DNA of 64,000 nucleotides from Polaromonas sp. (GCF_016185115.1 NZ_JACPOF010000015.1:434001-498000); one strand, 5' to 3'. Positions 43,268 through 52,596 are shown, numbered from the stretch's first letter. Notes: generated from the sequence alone by a model not told the origin. Numbers and translations are program-made.

Positions 43268-44197
43268 TCAGCTTAATCCCTCAAATGCCTCTTGCATTAC
43301 TTCTGATATGAGGTTTCGAAGCCATTGGTTGCCTTTGTCGTTATGTTGACGTTGATGCCAGTACTGATTCACTGTAAAGAACGGAGTGGCAAAGGGCAGT
43401 GGCATTTGCCTAACCCCCGCTACCGGGGACATTGCCTTCACTGTCATGCTGGGGACGCTGGCAAGCAGCTCGGTGTCTCTCACGATTGGCGGGGCTGCGA
43501 GGAAGCTAGGGATCTTCAAAACTACCTCCCGGCGAATCCTAAGACTTTGAAGTGTTTGCTCTAGCAGGTTCGGCGCAACGCCGCTCGGCGCTATTGCAAT
43601 ATGGGACTCAGCACAGAACCTTTTTAGAGAGATCTTCTTTCCAATTCTTGGATGAGCGTTACTCACGAGGCACACAAAGGTATCTTGAAGTATCCGGCGC
43701 TGATAGAAAGTTGATCCAAGCTGAGGTAGATATCCCAAGGCTAGATCTACCTCCCCAGATTCCAACGAGTCACGATAGCGATCCCGCGGAACCTGCACAA
43801 CGGTGATCGTGCTAAGAGGTGCCAGATTTCTCAGGCGCATCATCAATCTTGGCAGGTACAGGACCTGACCGATATCGCTGAGGAGTAGTTTGAAATCGCG
43901 GCTCTCGAGTGCGGGATCGAATGGACTGCTGCCGAGCAAGCCAGACTTCAACATTGCAAGACCTTGGGTAATCGACGGATGCAGGGCAACTGCATACCTG
44001 GTTGGCTCCATGCCAGTGCGGGTTTTAACGAATAAAGGGTCACCTATGTCTGCGCGAAGCCTGCGCAAAGCGGCGCTTACAGACGGCTGCGACATACCCA
44101 GCACGAGACCCGCTCGTGTGACGCTCCGCTCTTTCATCAATGCGTCGAATATGAGCAAGAGATTGAGATCAAAAGAGGAGATATTTGATTTTGACAT
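43268..44197 (-). CDS. LysR-family regulator of the NahR/NodD-like clade
   Basis: A 309-residue regulator: SFDLNLLLIFDALMKERSVTRAGLVLGMSQPSVSAALRRL forms the HTH, LSDIGQVLYLPRLM matches the NahR effector-domain block, and YWHQRQHNDKGNQWLRNLI ends the protein. It is divergent from the citryl-CoA-lyase-like gene at 44275, 77 bases away, and is the likely controller of that operon. Confidence 0.88.
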   Translation of the reverse strand: MSKSNISSFDLNLLLIFDALMKERSVTRAGLVLGMSQPSVSAALRRLRADIGDPLFVKTRTGMEPTRYAVALHPSITQGLAMLKSGLLGSSPFDPALESRDFKLLLSDIGQVLYLPRLMMRLRNLAPLSTITVVQVPRDRYRDSLESGEVDLALGYLPQLGSTFYQRRILQDTFVCLVSNAHPRIGKKISLKRFCAESHIAIAPSGVAPNLLEQTLQSLRIRREVVLKIPSFLAAPPIVRDTELLASVPSMTVKAMSPVAGVRQMPLPFATPFFTVNQYWHQRQHNDKGNQWLRNLISEVMQEAFEGLS

Positions 44198-44219
44198 TTA
44201 GTTCATCGTGATTATCTAT

Positions 44220-44248
44220 TTGACATATGACATACCGCTTTTCACAAT
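44220..44248 (+). promoter_or_regulatory. Candidate sigma70 promoter of the 44275 operon
   Basis: TTGACA (44220-44225), 17-bp spacer and CACAAT (44243-44248) lie in the lysR/44275 divergent gap. The spacer holds ATACCG (44232-44237), the complement of the CGGTAT half-site seen near other LysR genes. A LysR protein bound there would overlap the promoter. Consensus match only. Confidence 0.4.
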
Positions 44249-44274
44249 CCTAAGTCATAGGAGACAAGACACAA

Positions 44275-45063
44275 ATGACTTCAAGCCAAAGCGCTCGAGT
44301 AAGACAACCGATTAAGAGCCGCATGGGAACAAGTACGGTAGACCGTATTGTCGTGAGGGACCTGGATCTGGTAAATGATCTTCTCGGGAAAGTCGACTTG
44401 GGTCAGATGGCATGGCTTGAGATCACGGGCCAACTGCCAACACCCTCTCAAGCGGCGGTCTTCAACGCGGTTTTGGTGACGCTTGTGGAGCACGGCCTAA
44501 CGCCCAATGCGATAGCTGCACGATTGACATATTTAGGAGCTCCAGAGGCTCTTCAAGGAGCTGTGGCCGCTGGCTTGTGCGGGATGGGCAGCGTCTTTGC
44601 GGGTGGATCCGAGGGAACGGTGAATATGCTTTTAGACGCTCGATCCAAAAATCCTGAGCGCTCAGAGGCGGAAACTGCAAAGGCGATCGTCTCAGACTTC
44701 ATGTCCAACCGTAAGCAGATTCCTGGACTTGGGCACCACTTGCACAAGCCAATCGACCCGCGCTCAAAGAAGTTGTTCGAGATCGCGCAGCAGCATGGGC
44801 TGAGAGGGAAATTTGTTTCGCTGCTCGAAGCCATTCAGGCTGAGGCGGAAGCCAGAACATCCCGCCTATTGCCAATAAATGCGACGGGCGCGATAGGTGC
44901 GCTTTGTTGCGAACTGGGGCTTCCCAAGGCTGCAGCAAGAGGCGTTGCAGTTATTGGTCGGTCAGTAGGTCTTGTCGGGCATCTCGTTGAAGAAGCTCAT
45001 AGCCCTATCGCGAAAGAAATCTGGCTGCGCGCTGAAGAGGAGTCTAGTGAGCCCCAAGAGTGA
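44275..45063 (+). CDS. Citryl-CoA lyase-like short citrate-synthase-superfamily protein
   Basis: A 262-residue protein covering only the citrate synthase core. GLGHHLHKPIDPRSKKLF gives the second catalytic His, and RSVGLVGHLVEEAHSP is the conserved end. Where citrate synthase has the catalytic Asp (NVD), this has INATGAIGAL, as I recall for proteins named citryl-CoA lyase. A C-C cleavage or condensation on a CoA thioester is expected. The following Bug gene is 31 bases away. Confidence 0.75.
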   Translation: MTSSQSARVRQPIKSRMGTSTVDRIVVRDLDLVNDLLGKVDLGQMAWLEITGQLPTPSQAAVFNAVLVTLVEHGLTPNAIAARLTYLGAPEALQGAVAAGLCGMGSVFAGGSEGTVNMLLDARSKNPERSEAETAKAIVSDFMSNRKQIPGLGHHLHKPIDPRSKKLFEIAQQHGLRGKFVSLLEAIQAEAEARTSRLLPINATGAIGALCCELGLPKAAARGVAVIGRSVGLVGHLVEEAHSPIAKEIWLRAEEESSEPQE

Positions 45064-45094
45064 TTGCATCAGTAACAAAGTAACAGGAGACAAA

Positions 45095-46069
45095 ATGAAA
45101 ATTCAGTTCAAAGTTCTTAACCTAGCTGTGGCCCTTATTGCTGTATCAATATCCTCGGCCTCCCTCGCGCAGGCGTGGCCTTCAAAGCCGATCAAACTGG
45201 TGGTGCCATATCCACCCGGCGGCGGTACTGATGCCGTTGTACGGTTGATAGCACCGAAGATCTCTGCTGCACTTGGGCAGCCCCTTGTTATTGAAAACAA
45301 GGGCGGTGCCAACACCATCATCGGAACGGACGTTGTGGCTAAGGCAGCGCCCGATGGCTACACATTTGGGGTGATCACAGACTCCCACTCCATTAATCCA
45401 AACTTTCAGAAACTTCCTTACGACTCCGTTCAGTCGTTTCAGCCGGTAAGTCAGTTGGTCTTTGTTCCATTCGCCTTGGTCACGAAAGCAGGCTCGGAGA
45501 TTACGTCGGTGGCATCCCTGGTCAAACTTGCCAAGTCGAAACCTGGAAAGATCAGCTATGCGTCATTGGGTGAGGGTAGCCCGCACTACCTGGCTATGGA
45601 GTGGTTCCGCTCTCTAGCGCGGGTAGATATCAATCACATTCCCTATAGAGGGGTCGGTCCAGCTCTCACTGACGTGATTGGTGGGCAGGTAGATTTGATG
45701 TTCACCGGTCTTTCGACAGCGATCCCGCAAGTCAAAGGAGGTAAAGCATTAGCTTTGGCCGTATCTAGTCCCAAACGCCAACCGAGCTTGACCGGTATTC
45801 CTACGGTAGCAGAGTCTGGTTATCCCGAATTCGACTTTCGAACCTGGTATGGCATTGTGGCTCCGGCTGGTACGCCAGCGGACGTGGTTGCAAGAATGAA
45901 TCAGGAAATCAAGAAGGCCATTGACTCTGCAGATGTCCTTGAAAGATTCGAGGTTTTGGGAGTTGATGCCGCGGTGTCAACGCCACAGCAGTTTGCAGAA
46001 TTCATGAGACAGGATGCACGCAAATATGCCCAGATCATTAAGGCGACCGGGGCTAAAGGGGGGAACTGA
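45095..46069 (+). CDS. Bug-family (TctC-like) periplasmic binding protein
   Basis: A 324-residue receptor with signal peptide LAVALIAVSISSASLAQA, then WPSKPIKLVVPYPPGGGTDAVVRLI. APDGYTFGVIT and the variant IPYRGVGPALTDVIGGQ are present. ATG 45095 has AGGAGACAAA upstream; the track start 44972 overlaps the previous gene by 92 bases and is rejected. It is followed after 1 base by the SMP-30-like gene, so the two are coupled. Confidence 0.9.
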   Translation: MKIQFKVLNLAVALIAVSISSASLAQAWPSKPIKLVVPYPPGGGTDAVVRLIAPKISAALGQPLVIENKGGANTIIGTDVVAKAAPDGYTFGVITDSHSINPNFQKLPYDSVQSFQPVSQLVFVPFALVTKAGSEITSVASLVKLAKSKPGKISYASLGEGSPHYLAMEWFRSLARVDINHIPYRGVGPALTDVIGGQVDLMFTGLSTAIPQVKGGKALALAVSSPKRQPSLTGIPTVAESGYPEFDFRTWYGIVAPAGTPADVVARMNQEIKKAIDSADVLERFEVLGVDAAVSTPQQFAEFMRQDARKYAQIIKATGAKGGN

Positions 46070-46070
46070 A

Positions 46071-47027
46071 ATGAAGGCAATTTATTCTGCTGTTCGATAT
46101 TTATTTGTTGCTTTTGCGTTTGTAGCTGCTGGCTGCGCCCAGCAACCTGTTCAAGGTGTCACTGCAGTAGTTGGTCAGGCCCCACCCGGAAGTTTCTTTG
46201 AGAATCTCGCTCTGGGCCCTGATGAAGCCTTCTACATCACCGACTACACCAAACGTCGCGTGATGAAATTTACCGAGAGCGGAGGATTGGTTGAGCATGC
46301 CAAGCTCGATGCCTACCCATTGGGTATCGAGTTTGACTCGGATGGCATCATGTACCTAACCGCGCAGGAAAAGGATTTGTTCGGTGGTGGTGGCGATATG
46401 ACCAATGCGAACTGGATTTATCGGGCGCTGCCGGGTCAAAGTCCCGTTAAGTTCTTGCAAGTATCTGGGGCCAACTTTCTGAACGGCATGATTCGCCAAA
46501 GCCCAGGGAAGATTCTCATTGCGGACTCGCGGGGCGGAACAATTTGGTCGCTGGACACACGCAACGCACAGGTCTCGAGGTTTTTCACCGACCCGCGTTT
46601 GGATGCAACGGACACAAAATCGCAAACACCCGCAGCGAACGGATTAAAGCTGCACAAGGGAAGTCTGTATATCTCCAATACGGTGTCGGGCGTGATCTAC
46701 GCATTGAAGCTATCGGATCTAGGCTCGCCCCTTGATCTAAGCGTGTTCGCAAATGGAATCCGTGCGGATGATTTTGCATTCTCTCCGAATGGAACATTCT
46801 TCTATACCACCCACCGGGACGTGGTGATGATGTTGGATTCGGCGGGTAAACCGCAAAAGGTCGCGGGTGCAGAAACTGGTGTCAATGGTAATACTGCATT
46901 GGGATGGGACAGGCGGGGACGCGGTCCGTACGTTATTTCCGATGGTGGATACGTAGCCAACAAATGGTACGGCGGTCCTGCTCCGGGTCCTGCAACCATT
47001 GTTCGCTTGACCGTTGCGCCTAACTAA
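46071..47027 (+). CDS. SMP-30/gluconolactonase-like beta-propeller lipoprotein
   Basis: A 318-residue protein with a lipobox (AFVAAGC, Cys22). Repeated blades carry acidic and Asn residues: FFENLALGPDEAFYITDYTKRRV, LGIEFDSDGIMYLT, FLNGMIRQSPGKILIADSRGG and ANGLKLHKGSLYISNT. This is the six-bladed calcium-dependent lactonase type, exported to the envelope. It could open a lactone before or after uptake by the linked Bug receptor. ATG 46071 lies 1 base after the Bug stop. Confidence 0.8.
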   Translation: MKAIYSAVRYLFVAFAFVAAGCAQQPVQGVTAVVGQAPPGSFFENLALGPDEAFYITDYTKRRVMKFTESGGLVEHAKLDAYPLGIEFDSDGIMYLTAQEKDLFGGGGDMTNANWIYRALPGQSPVKFLQVSGANFLNGMIRQSPGKILIADSRGGTIWSLDTRNAQVSRFFTDPRLDATDTKSQTPAANGLKLHKGSLYISNTVSGVIYALKLSDLGSPLDLSVFANGIRADDFAFSPNGTFFYTTHRDVVMMLDSAGKPQKVAGAETGVNGNTALGWDRRGRGPYVISDGGYVANKWYGGPAPGPATIVRLTVAPN

Positions 47028-47039
47028 TTCTGGAAAAAA

Positions 47040-48206
47040 ATGTTGCAAAAAATTCGCGTGCTCGACTTGGGATCGTTCATTACCGCTCCATATGCCGCCA
47101 TGCTTTTGGCTGAGTTAGGTGCCGAAGTAGTTAAGGTTGAAAGACCTGGGGGGGGGGACCCTTTCAGGGCATTCGACGGCAATCTGTACAGTCCCCAGTT
47201 TCAGGCCCACAACCGCAATAAGAAAAGTATCTTGCTGGACTATGGCCAACCTGCGGGCAAAGACCTGTTGCTTGATCTCATACAGAAGGCGGATGTTCTG
47301 ATCGTTAATATGCGCCCAGGAGGTGCAGAGCGATTGGGAATTGGCGCCGAAGAGGCCATGCGACTCAATCCCAAGCTTGTCTATTGTTCAATTACCGGAT
47401 TTGGTGAGGATGGGCCCTACAAAGACCGGCCGGCATATGACACCGTTGGACAGTCCCTTAGCGGGTGGCTTAGCTTGTTCCATGATTCAACGGATCCACG
47501 TATTGCAGGGCCAGCCGTGTGTGATGCGCTCACCGGCATGTTTGCGTGCAACGGTGTTTTAGCTGCTCTGGTAGAGCGCAGCCAGACCGGTAAAGGCCGC
47601 AAGGTTGACGTGAATATGGTGGAGGCCAATTTGGCTTTCGCAGCCGAACCGCTGGCTCAGTTTTTCGCCACTGGAAAAAACGTGTCGCCTTTTGGCCGAA
47701 CAGCCTTATCCCAGTCGTTTGTGCTTTCCTGCTCTGATGGAGCCAGAGTGGGAGTACATCTATCATCACCTGAGAAATTCTGGCTGGGCTTGGTTGCCGC
47801 AACTAATGCCGATCAGCTCAAGGTCGATGAAAGATTCAGCACACGTGAAGGGCGTGTACGCAACTATCAAGCGCTTTCTAATGTTTTGGCCGAGATATTT
47901 GCTACCAAGACAAGCCACGACTGGCATGAACGGCTTAAGGCCAACGACGTACCTTTTGCTCCCGCACTTAGATTTGATGAATTGATGGGCAACGAGCATG
48001 TGCGCCACCTGAACCCTTTTTACACGCTGGAGCATCCTGTTTACGGAGCAGTGCAAGGCGTGAGAAATCCATTGCGTTTTGATGGTGAGCGCTGTGAGGC
48101 GCTCCTCCCACCTCCCGCACTTGGCGAACACTCCTCGGAAGTGCTGAAAAGCTGGCTGGGTTTAGAAGAGCCGGCGAGCGCAAAGAGCGCTGCCTCGCAG
48201 GAGTAA
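47040..48206 (+). CDS. Family III CoA-transferase (CaiB/BaiF type)
   Basis: A 388-residue CoA-transferase moving CoA between carboxylic acids. RVLDLGSFITAPYAAMLLAELGAEVVKVERPGG and the catalytic Asp in AVCDALTGMFA, then ERSQTGKGRKVDVNM, are family hallmarks. A run of ten G bases (47148-47157) codes for the RPGGG loop. It follows the propeller lipoprotein by 12 bases and could supply the CoA ester used by the citryl-CoA-lyase-like protein three genes upstream. Confidence 0.88.
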   Translation: MLQKIRVLDLGSFITAPYAAMLLAELGAEVVKVERPGGGDPFRAFDGNLYSPQFQAHNRNKKSILLDYGQPAGKDLLLDLIQKADVLIVNMRPGGAERLGIGAEEAMRLNPKLVYCSITGFGEDGPYKDRPAYDTVGQSLSGWLSLFHDSTDPRIAGPAVCDALTGMFACNGVLAALVERSQTGKGRKVDVNMVEANLAFAAEPLAQFFATGKNVSPFGRTALSQSFVLSCSDGARVGVHLSSPEKFWLGLVAATNADQLKVDERFSTREGRVRNYQALSNVLAEIFATKTSHDWHERLKANDVPFAPALRFDELMGNEHVRHLNPFYTLEHPVYGAVQGVRNPLRFDGERCEALLPPPALGEHSSEVLKSWLGLEEPASAKSAASQE

Positions 48207-48255
48207 TAGCATTTTGCAGCGCATTTTTTGACCATGCGTTGCAATCCGGCCGCTG

Positions 48256-48669
48256 CTATTCTTGCTTTTCCACCAGCTTTAACTGATTGCCGTCAGGATC
48301 CCGGAAAAATACAACGGACATCTTGAGTTCGGGGAATACCTTAATTCCCCAAACAGGCTTGACACCATGAGCGGCTAAATCGGAGATTGCATTCTCCAGG
48401 CTCGGGACTCTTAAAGCGAAATGTGTGATGCCGCGTACTGCCGCGTGACGCGGCGCGTCCGGGAATTGGGTGCCAGCCGCAGAACCCCCAAACTTAATCA
48501 GCTCAATCTCGAAATCGCCTTGCTTCAGGAATGCGATTTCCAGCTGCATTTCAGGATAGGAGTTTCTATAAAACTCTTGGAACCCGAATACATCCCGATA
48601 CCAGGCGATGGACGCATCAAGATCGGAGACTGAGAGATTTACTGAATGTGGTGCAAACGTTGCAGGCAT
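48256..48669 (-). CDS. VOC (glyoxalase/bleomycin-resistance fold) protein
   Basis: A 137-residue single-module VOC protein. The start has VNLSVSDLDASIAWYRDVFGFQEF and LEIAFLKQGDFEIELIKFGG; a central HFALRV gives a metal His, and VVFFRDPDGNQLKLVEKQE closes the barrel with a Glu. One module is half the size of an extradiol dioxygenase, so isomerase, epimerase or lyase chemistry is likelier. It is convergent with the CoA-transferase gene. Confidence 0.82.
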   Translation of the reverse strand: MPATFAPHSVNLSVSDLDASIAWYRDVFGFQEFYRNSYPEMQLEIAFLKQGDFEIELIKFGGSAAGTQFPDAPRHAAVRGITHFALRVPSLENAISDLAAHGVKPVWGIKVFPELKMSVVFFRDPDGNQLKLVEKQE

Positions 48670-48832
48670 TGAGGTCGATTGTGTGGATTGAAATTAGAAG
48701 ATGTCCAGACACCATACTGTGCCTCATAACGGTTTTGTCCCTTCCATGACTTACCCGGATTGATGCAGTTTCAAGATTGACCGTGTCTGCGGGGGCTTTT
48801 AGAGTTCATTTCCACCCTAAATTTCCACGCGA

Positions 48833-49981
48833 ATGCTATCCCGGCCAAAGCTCATCAGTTTCAGCGATCTCCATCGGGAGGCAAAAAAGAGGCTTCCCAA
48901 GATTCTTTTTGATGTCATTGAAAGTGGCGTTGAAAACGAACATCTGCTGGCCCGCAACGAGGCGGCATTCAAGGATCATCTCTTAACGCCAAGGTTGCTC
49001 GTAGACGTCGGAGTACGTACGCAACAGACAACCATTTTCGGCAAGCAATACGCAGCACCGATAGGGATCGCGCCTACCGGCCTTGCTGGAATGTTTCGAG
49101 CGGGAGCGGAATCAATGCTCGCAAGGGCCGCAGTCCAGACGGACGTTCCATTCATCCTCTCGGGTGCCTGCATCGAGGAGCTGGAAAAAGTTTCAGCGAT
49201 ATCTCCAGATAGAACGTGGTTTCAGCTATATGCGGCTAGAGACAGAGCTGTGACGGAGGATCTGCTTACACGTACCAGAGATGCCGGCATAGAAACCCTT
49301 GTGCTGACCGTCGATACGCCTGTTCTTCCAAAGCGAGAGCGGGATATGCGCAACGGATTTGGTCTTCCCCTGAAGCCACCGTTGCCGCTGATGTTAGAAG
49401 CACTTGCCCATCCTGCATGGATCGCCCACTATTTGCTTAATGGTGGCCTGCCATTGATGAAAACCTGGGCACGATATGCCCCGAAGGATGCTGGCGCGGG
49501 TGAAGTTTTTACATACTTTAGATCGCAAAGCCCTTCTATTCAGACATGGAAAGATCTCGACTTCTTCCGTTCTAGATGGGACGGTAATCTGGTGCTTAAA
49601 GGGATCCAACATCCCGCAGATGCGATTCGTGCTGCCGAAGCTGGGGTTGACGGAGTCATTGTTTCAAATCACGGTGCAAAGGCGATGGATCAGGGGCCAG
49701 CGGCAATTACCTGTCTACCCGCTGTGGTGCAGGCCGTAGGTTCAAGGGTGGTCGTGATGATGGACAGTGGCATTCGCCGTGGTGCCGACGTCGTCGTTGC
49801 ACGCTGTCTGGGCGCTCAGTTTGTTTTCTCCGGCCGTGGACCTCTTTATGGAGTGATCGCAAGAGGCGTTGAAGGCGCTGCAAGCTGTATCGAAATTTTT
49901 AAAGATGAAATTGATCGCACGTTGGGCCTCATCGGCTGCCCAGACGCCAGGCTGCTTTCAACAGAGTACTTGTCGAAGTAG
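48833..49981 (+). CDS. FMN-dependent alpha-hydroxy-acid oxidase homologue with altered active site
   Basis: A 382-residue TIM-barrel flavoprotein of the glycolate oxidase/lactate dehydrogenase family. The catalytic His280 (SNHG), the Tyr of FQLYAARDR and the Asp of LTVDTPVLPKRERD are present. Two substrate-carboxylate residues are changed: the Tyr24 equivalent is Val28 (LFDVIESG) and the Arg257 equivalent is Lys283 (HGAKAMD). The alignment is by eye to spinach glycolate oxidase. It may act on an unusual or esterified substrate, or be a non-oxidase. The copy at 34292 is normal. Confidence 0.83.
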   Translation: MLSRPKLISFSDLHREAKKRLPKILFDVIESGVENEHLLARNEAAFKDHLLTPRLLVDVGVRTQQTTIFGKQYAAPIGIAPTGLAGMFRAGAESMLARAAVQTDVPFILSGACIEELEKVSAISPDRTWFQLYAARDRAVTEDLLTRTRDAGIETLVLTVDTPVLPKRERDMRNGFGLPLKPPLPLMLEALAHPAWIAHYLLNGGLPLMKTWARYAPKDAGAGEVFTYFRSQSPSIQTWKDLDFFRSRWDGNLVLKGIQHPADAIRAAEAGVDGVIVSNHGAKAMDQGPAAITCLPAVVQAVGSRVVVMMDSGIRRGADVVVARCLGAQFVFSGRGPLYGVIARGVEGAASCIEIFKDEIDRTLGLIGCPDARLLSTEYLSK

Positions 49982-50055
49982 CTCTTTTTGCAAGCCAGTA
50001 ATTGTTGAGTTTTGGCATTGAGCCTTTCAGTTCTATAACCCCCATGGAGACATAA

Positions 50056-51108
50056 ATGAATAAAGAAACCTCACCACAAATCGCTGGAAAATCCCCAAAA
50101 CTCTCCACGCGCGAATCGGCAATAACCCGCCGCACTGTTATCGCCAACGGCGCCGGCCTTCTTCTAGGGGCCTCCCTTAGTGGCCTCGCGTCCGCGCAGC
50201 CCGCAGGCAAGTGGCCGGCACAACCGATTAAATGGGTGGTAGCTTACCCAGCCGGCGGCGGCTTAGATGTCATGACCCGGTTGCTCGCGAATGAGATGTC
50301 GCCCAAATTGGGTCAGCCGATTGTGGTCGACAACCGCGCAGGTGCTGGCGGCACGATCGGCGCTGCATTTGTCGCCAAAGCGCCGGCCGACGGCTATACC
50401 CTCATGACCATTGATATTGGCGGATATACAACTGCTCAATACCTCTACAGTAACTTGCCTTACAGCCCACCTCGCGACCTTCAAATTATTGGGACGATGG
50501 TCCGGCTTCCCTTTGTATTGGTGGTGAACGCCAATAGTCCTGCGAAGACATATCAAGAATTCATTGCCCTTGCAAAAAGGAGCCCCGGGAAACTGAACTA
50601 TGGAACCTCAGGGGTGGGCAATCCTCTCCACATCAGCATGGAGCTCTTGCAGCGTCGAACAGGCATTAGCATGGCGCACGTCCCTTATAAGGCAATGGTC
50701 GGGATGGTTGCCGATCTCGTCGGCGGCCAGGTAGATGCTGCAATCGGGGACTTTGGTTCTTTCAAATCTTTTATTCAGAGCGGAAGACTGCGTGCTCTTG
50801 CGGTTGCAACGGACATCAGGCTTGAGTTGCTCCCGGATGTACCTACATTCGACGAGGTTGGCCTTAAGAATTTCCCAATTTCTGTCTGGCTTGCTCTCGC
50901 TGCTCCCAAGGGCCTCCCTGCACCCATAGTGGAACAACTCTCGGTTGCCCTCAAGGAAGCTGTTCAGTCCGATACCGTTAAGCAGAAATTGGCTGTCGTT
51001 GGTGTGGAACCCTTTTATAAGGGTGGGCGAGAGGTGGAAACGTTTGCCAAGAGCCAGGTCGAATTGTGGGCTGATGTAGTGAAGCCGATGAATATCAAAC
51101 TGGATTGA
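50056..51108 (+). CDS. Bug-family (TctC-like) binding protein with a Tat-like signal
   Basis: A 350-residue receptor, longer than the other Bugs because of its leader: a polar n-region, the twin-arginine ITRRTVIANG and a hydrophobic core ending GLASA. The mature part has WPAQPIKWVVAYPAGGGLDVMTRL, APADGYTLMT and VPYKAMVGMVADLVGGQ. GGAGACATAA precedes the ATG. Tat export would imply folding before export. It is 46 bases before the MmgE/PrpD gene. Confidence 0.88.
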   Translation: MNKETSPQIAGKSPKLSTRESAITRRTVIANGAGLLLGASLSGLASAQPAGKWPAQPIKWVVAYPAGGGLDVMTRLLANEMSPKLGQPIVVDNRAGAGGTIGAAFVAKAPADGYTLMTIDIGGYTTAQYLYSNLPYSPPRDLQIIGTMVRLPFVLVVNANSPAKTYQEFIALAKRSPGKLNYGTSGVGNPLHISMELLQRRTGISMAHVPYKAMVGMVADLVGGQVDAAIGDFGSFKSFIQSGRLRALAVATDIRLELLPDVPTFDEVGLKNFPISVWLALAAPKGLPAPIVEQLSVALKEAVQSDTVKQKLAVVGVEPFYKGGREVETFAKSQVELWADVVKPMNIKLD

Positions 51109-51154
51109 CTGCGACCCAGCTTCAGCAGTGGGATGGACGTACCTGTAATTCGCC

Positions 51155-52513
51155 ATGAAACCGACAGTTGCAGACCTCCTTGCTCAATACACATGCAATC
51201 TGCAGTTCTCAGAAATTCCCGGAGATGTTGCAACCCTGGCAAAGCTTGCTATGCGAGATGGGATCGGATGTGCAATCAGTGCGGCAAATGAGCCTCTTAT
51301 CCAGATGCTTTTTGATGAGGCGGCAGAAACCGGCGGAGCGCCGCAATGTAGCGTCATAGGCAGAAATGAATTGCTGCCGCATTGTTCTGCAGCGCTAGTG
51401 AACGGCACTGCTGTCCAGGCGTTTGATTTTGACGATGTGAGCATGGTGTTCAGTGGACATCCCACGGCAGTACTGCTGCCAGTTGTATTGGCGCTCGGAG
51501 AGTTTGAAGGCAGGAGCGGCAAGGAAGTGCTGACTGCCTATCTGTGTGGCTATGAGGTTGCGTGCTCGATATCGCGTCTCATATTGCCGAGTAGTCAAAA
51601 CCGTGGCTTTCACATGACCGGGGTTGTTGGTACCTTGGGCGCGGCAGCAGCAGCGGCGCGACTCCACGGCCTCTCCCCATCCCAGACCGCGCATGCTCTG
51701 GGGATTGCCGCCAGCCATGCGTCAGGACTTCGGATCGACGGCGGAACCATGTGCAAACCTCTTCACGCCGGCCGGGCTGCTAGCAATGGAATATTTGCAG
51801 CACGAATGGCTCTCAGGGGCTTCACCGCCCGAATTGACTTCCTGGAAACTCAGCGCGGATTTGTAGAAGCCTACAGTGACGAAAAGCGTTGTGGCGTGTT
51901 TCGTCCACATGGGACGGACTACTATCTTCGGCAGCACATTTTTAAAAGGCATGCAGCATGCTTTTATACGCATAGTGCGATAGAGTGCGCGCGCTTTTTG
52001 GGTAGCAGCATGCGTGAACGCAATTCCCCTCGACCTCTGCACATCGAAATTGAGGTCAATCCGTCCGCGCAATTGGCATGTGGATTTCTGCGACCTGAAG
52101 ATGAGTTGGAAGCAAAGCGAAGTTTTCCTCTCGGCGTTGCACTTGCCTTCGATAATGCTGATACAGCCGATCAAGGCAATTTTCGGAAAGTGGAGAATTC
52201 GGATAGGCGGTTGTTAGACCTTTTAGATATTATCCATTTGACCTCTGCCGACGATCTCGCAGAGACCGCCGCCAGGGTGATGATCACCTATGCAGACGGA
52301 TCAAAAGACTCACATTTTTGTGACGTGGCAGTCAGTCCCACGACTCGTGATGCTTCAGAACAATATTCCCTTGACCGAAAATTTGAAAATCTGGTCACTC
52401 CTGTGCTGGGTTCTGAAAGCGCTACTGATTTAAGTGAGTCTGTACTTCATCTTGAGCAGCAATTGGACATGCGTCATTTGGCAAAGAAATGGCAAGTTCC
52501 TGAGCGAATATAA
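51155..52513 (+). CDS. MmgE/PrpD-family protein (2-methylcitrate dehydratase-like)
   Basis: A 452-residue all-alpha plus alpha/beta protein. NGTAVQAFDFDDVSMVFSGHPTAVLLPVVLALGE and AHALGIAASHASGLRIDGGTMCKPLHAGRAASNGIFAARMALRGF are family hallmarks. Members include 2-methylcitrate dehydratase, cis-aconitate decarboxylase and fungal and bacterial relatives of unknown substrate. With a Bug receptor before it, dehydration or isomerisation of an imported tricarboxylate-like acid is a fair guess. Confidence 0.87.
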   Translation: MKPTVADLLAQYTCNLQFSEIPGDVATLAKLAMRDGIGCAISAANEPLIQMLFDEAAETGGAPQCSVIGRNELLPHCSAALVNGTAVQAFDFDDVSMVFSGHPTAVLLPVVLALGEFEGRSGKEVLTAYLCGYEVACSISRLILPSSQNRGFHMTGVVGTLGAAAAAARLHGLSPSQTAHALGIAASHASGLRIDGGTMCKPLHAGRAASNGIFAARMALRGFTARIDFLETQRGFVEAYSDEKRCGVFRPHGTDYYLRQHIFKRHAACFYTHSAIECARFLGSSMRERNSPRPLHIEIEVNPSAQLACGFLRPEDELEAKRSFPLGVALAFDNADTADQGNFRKVENSDRRLLDLLDIIHLTSADDLAETAARVMITYADGSKDSHFCDVAVSPTTRDASEQYSLDRKFENLVTPVLGSESATDLSESVLHLEQQLDMRHLAKKWQVPERI

Positions 52514-52596
52514 GGCTTGGGGATTTGGAGGCTGGGACCAACCCATGGGAAAGTTAGTTGAGTACAAGGTGTCTTACAACTCCCTATCTCGTAACG

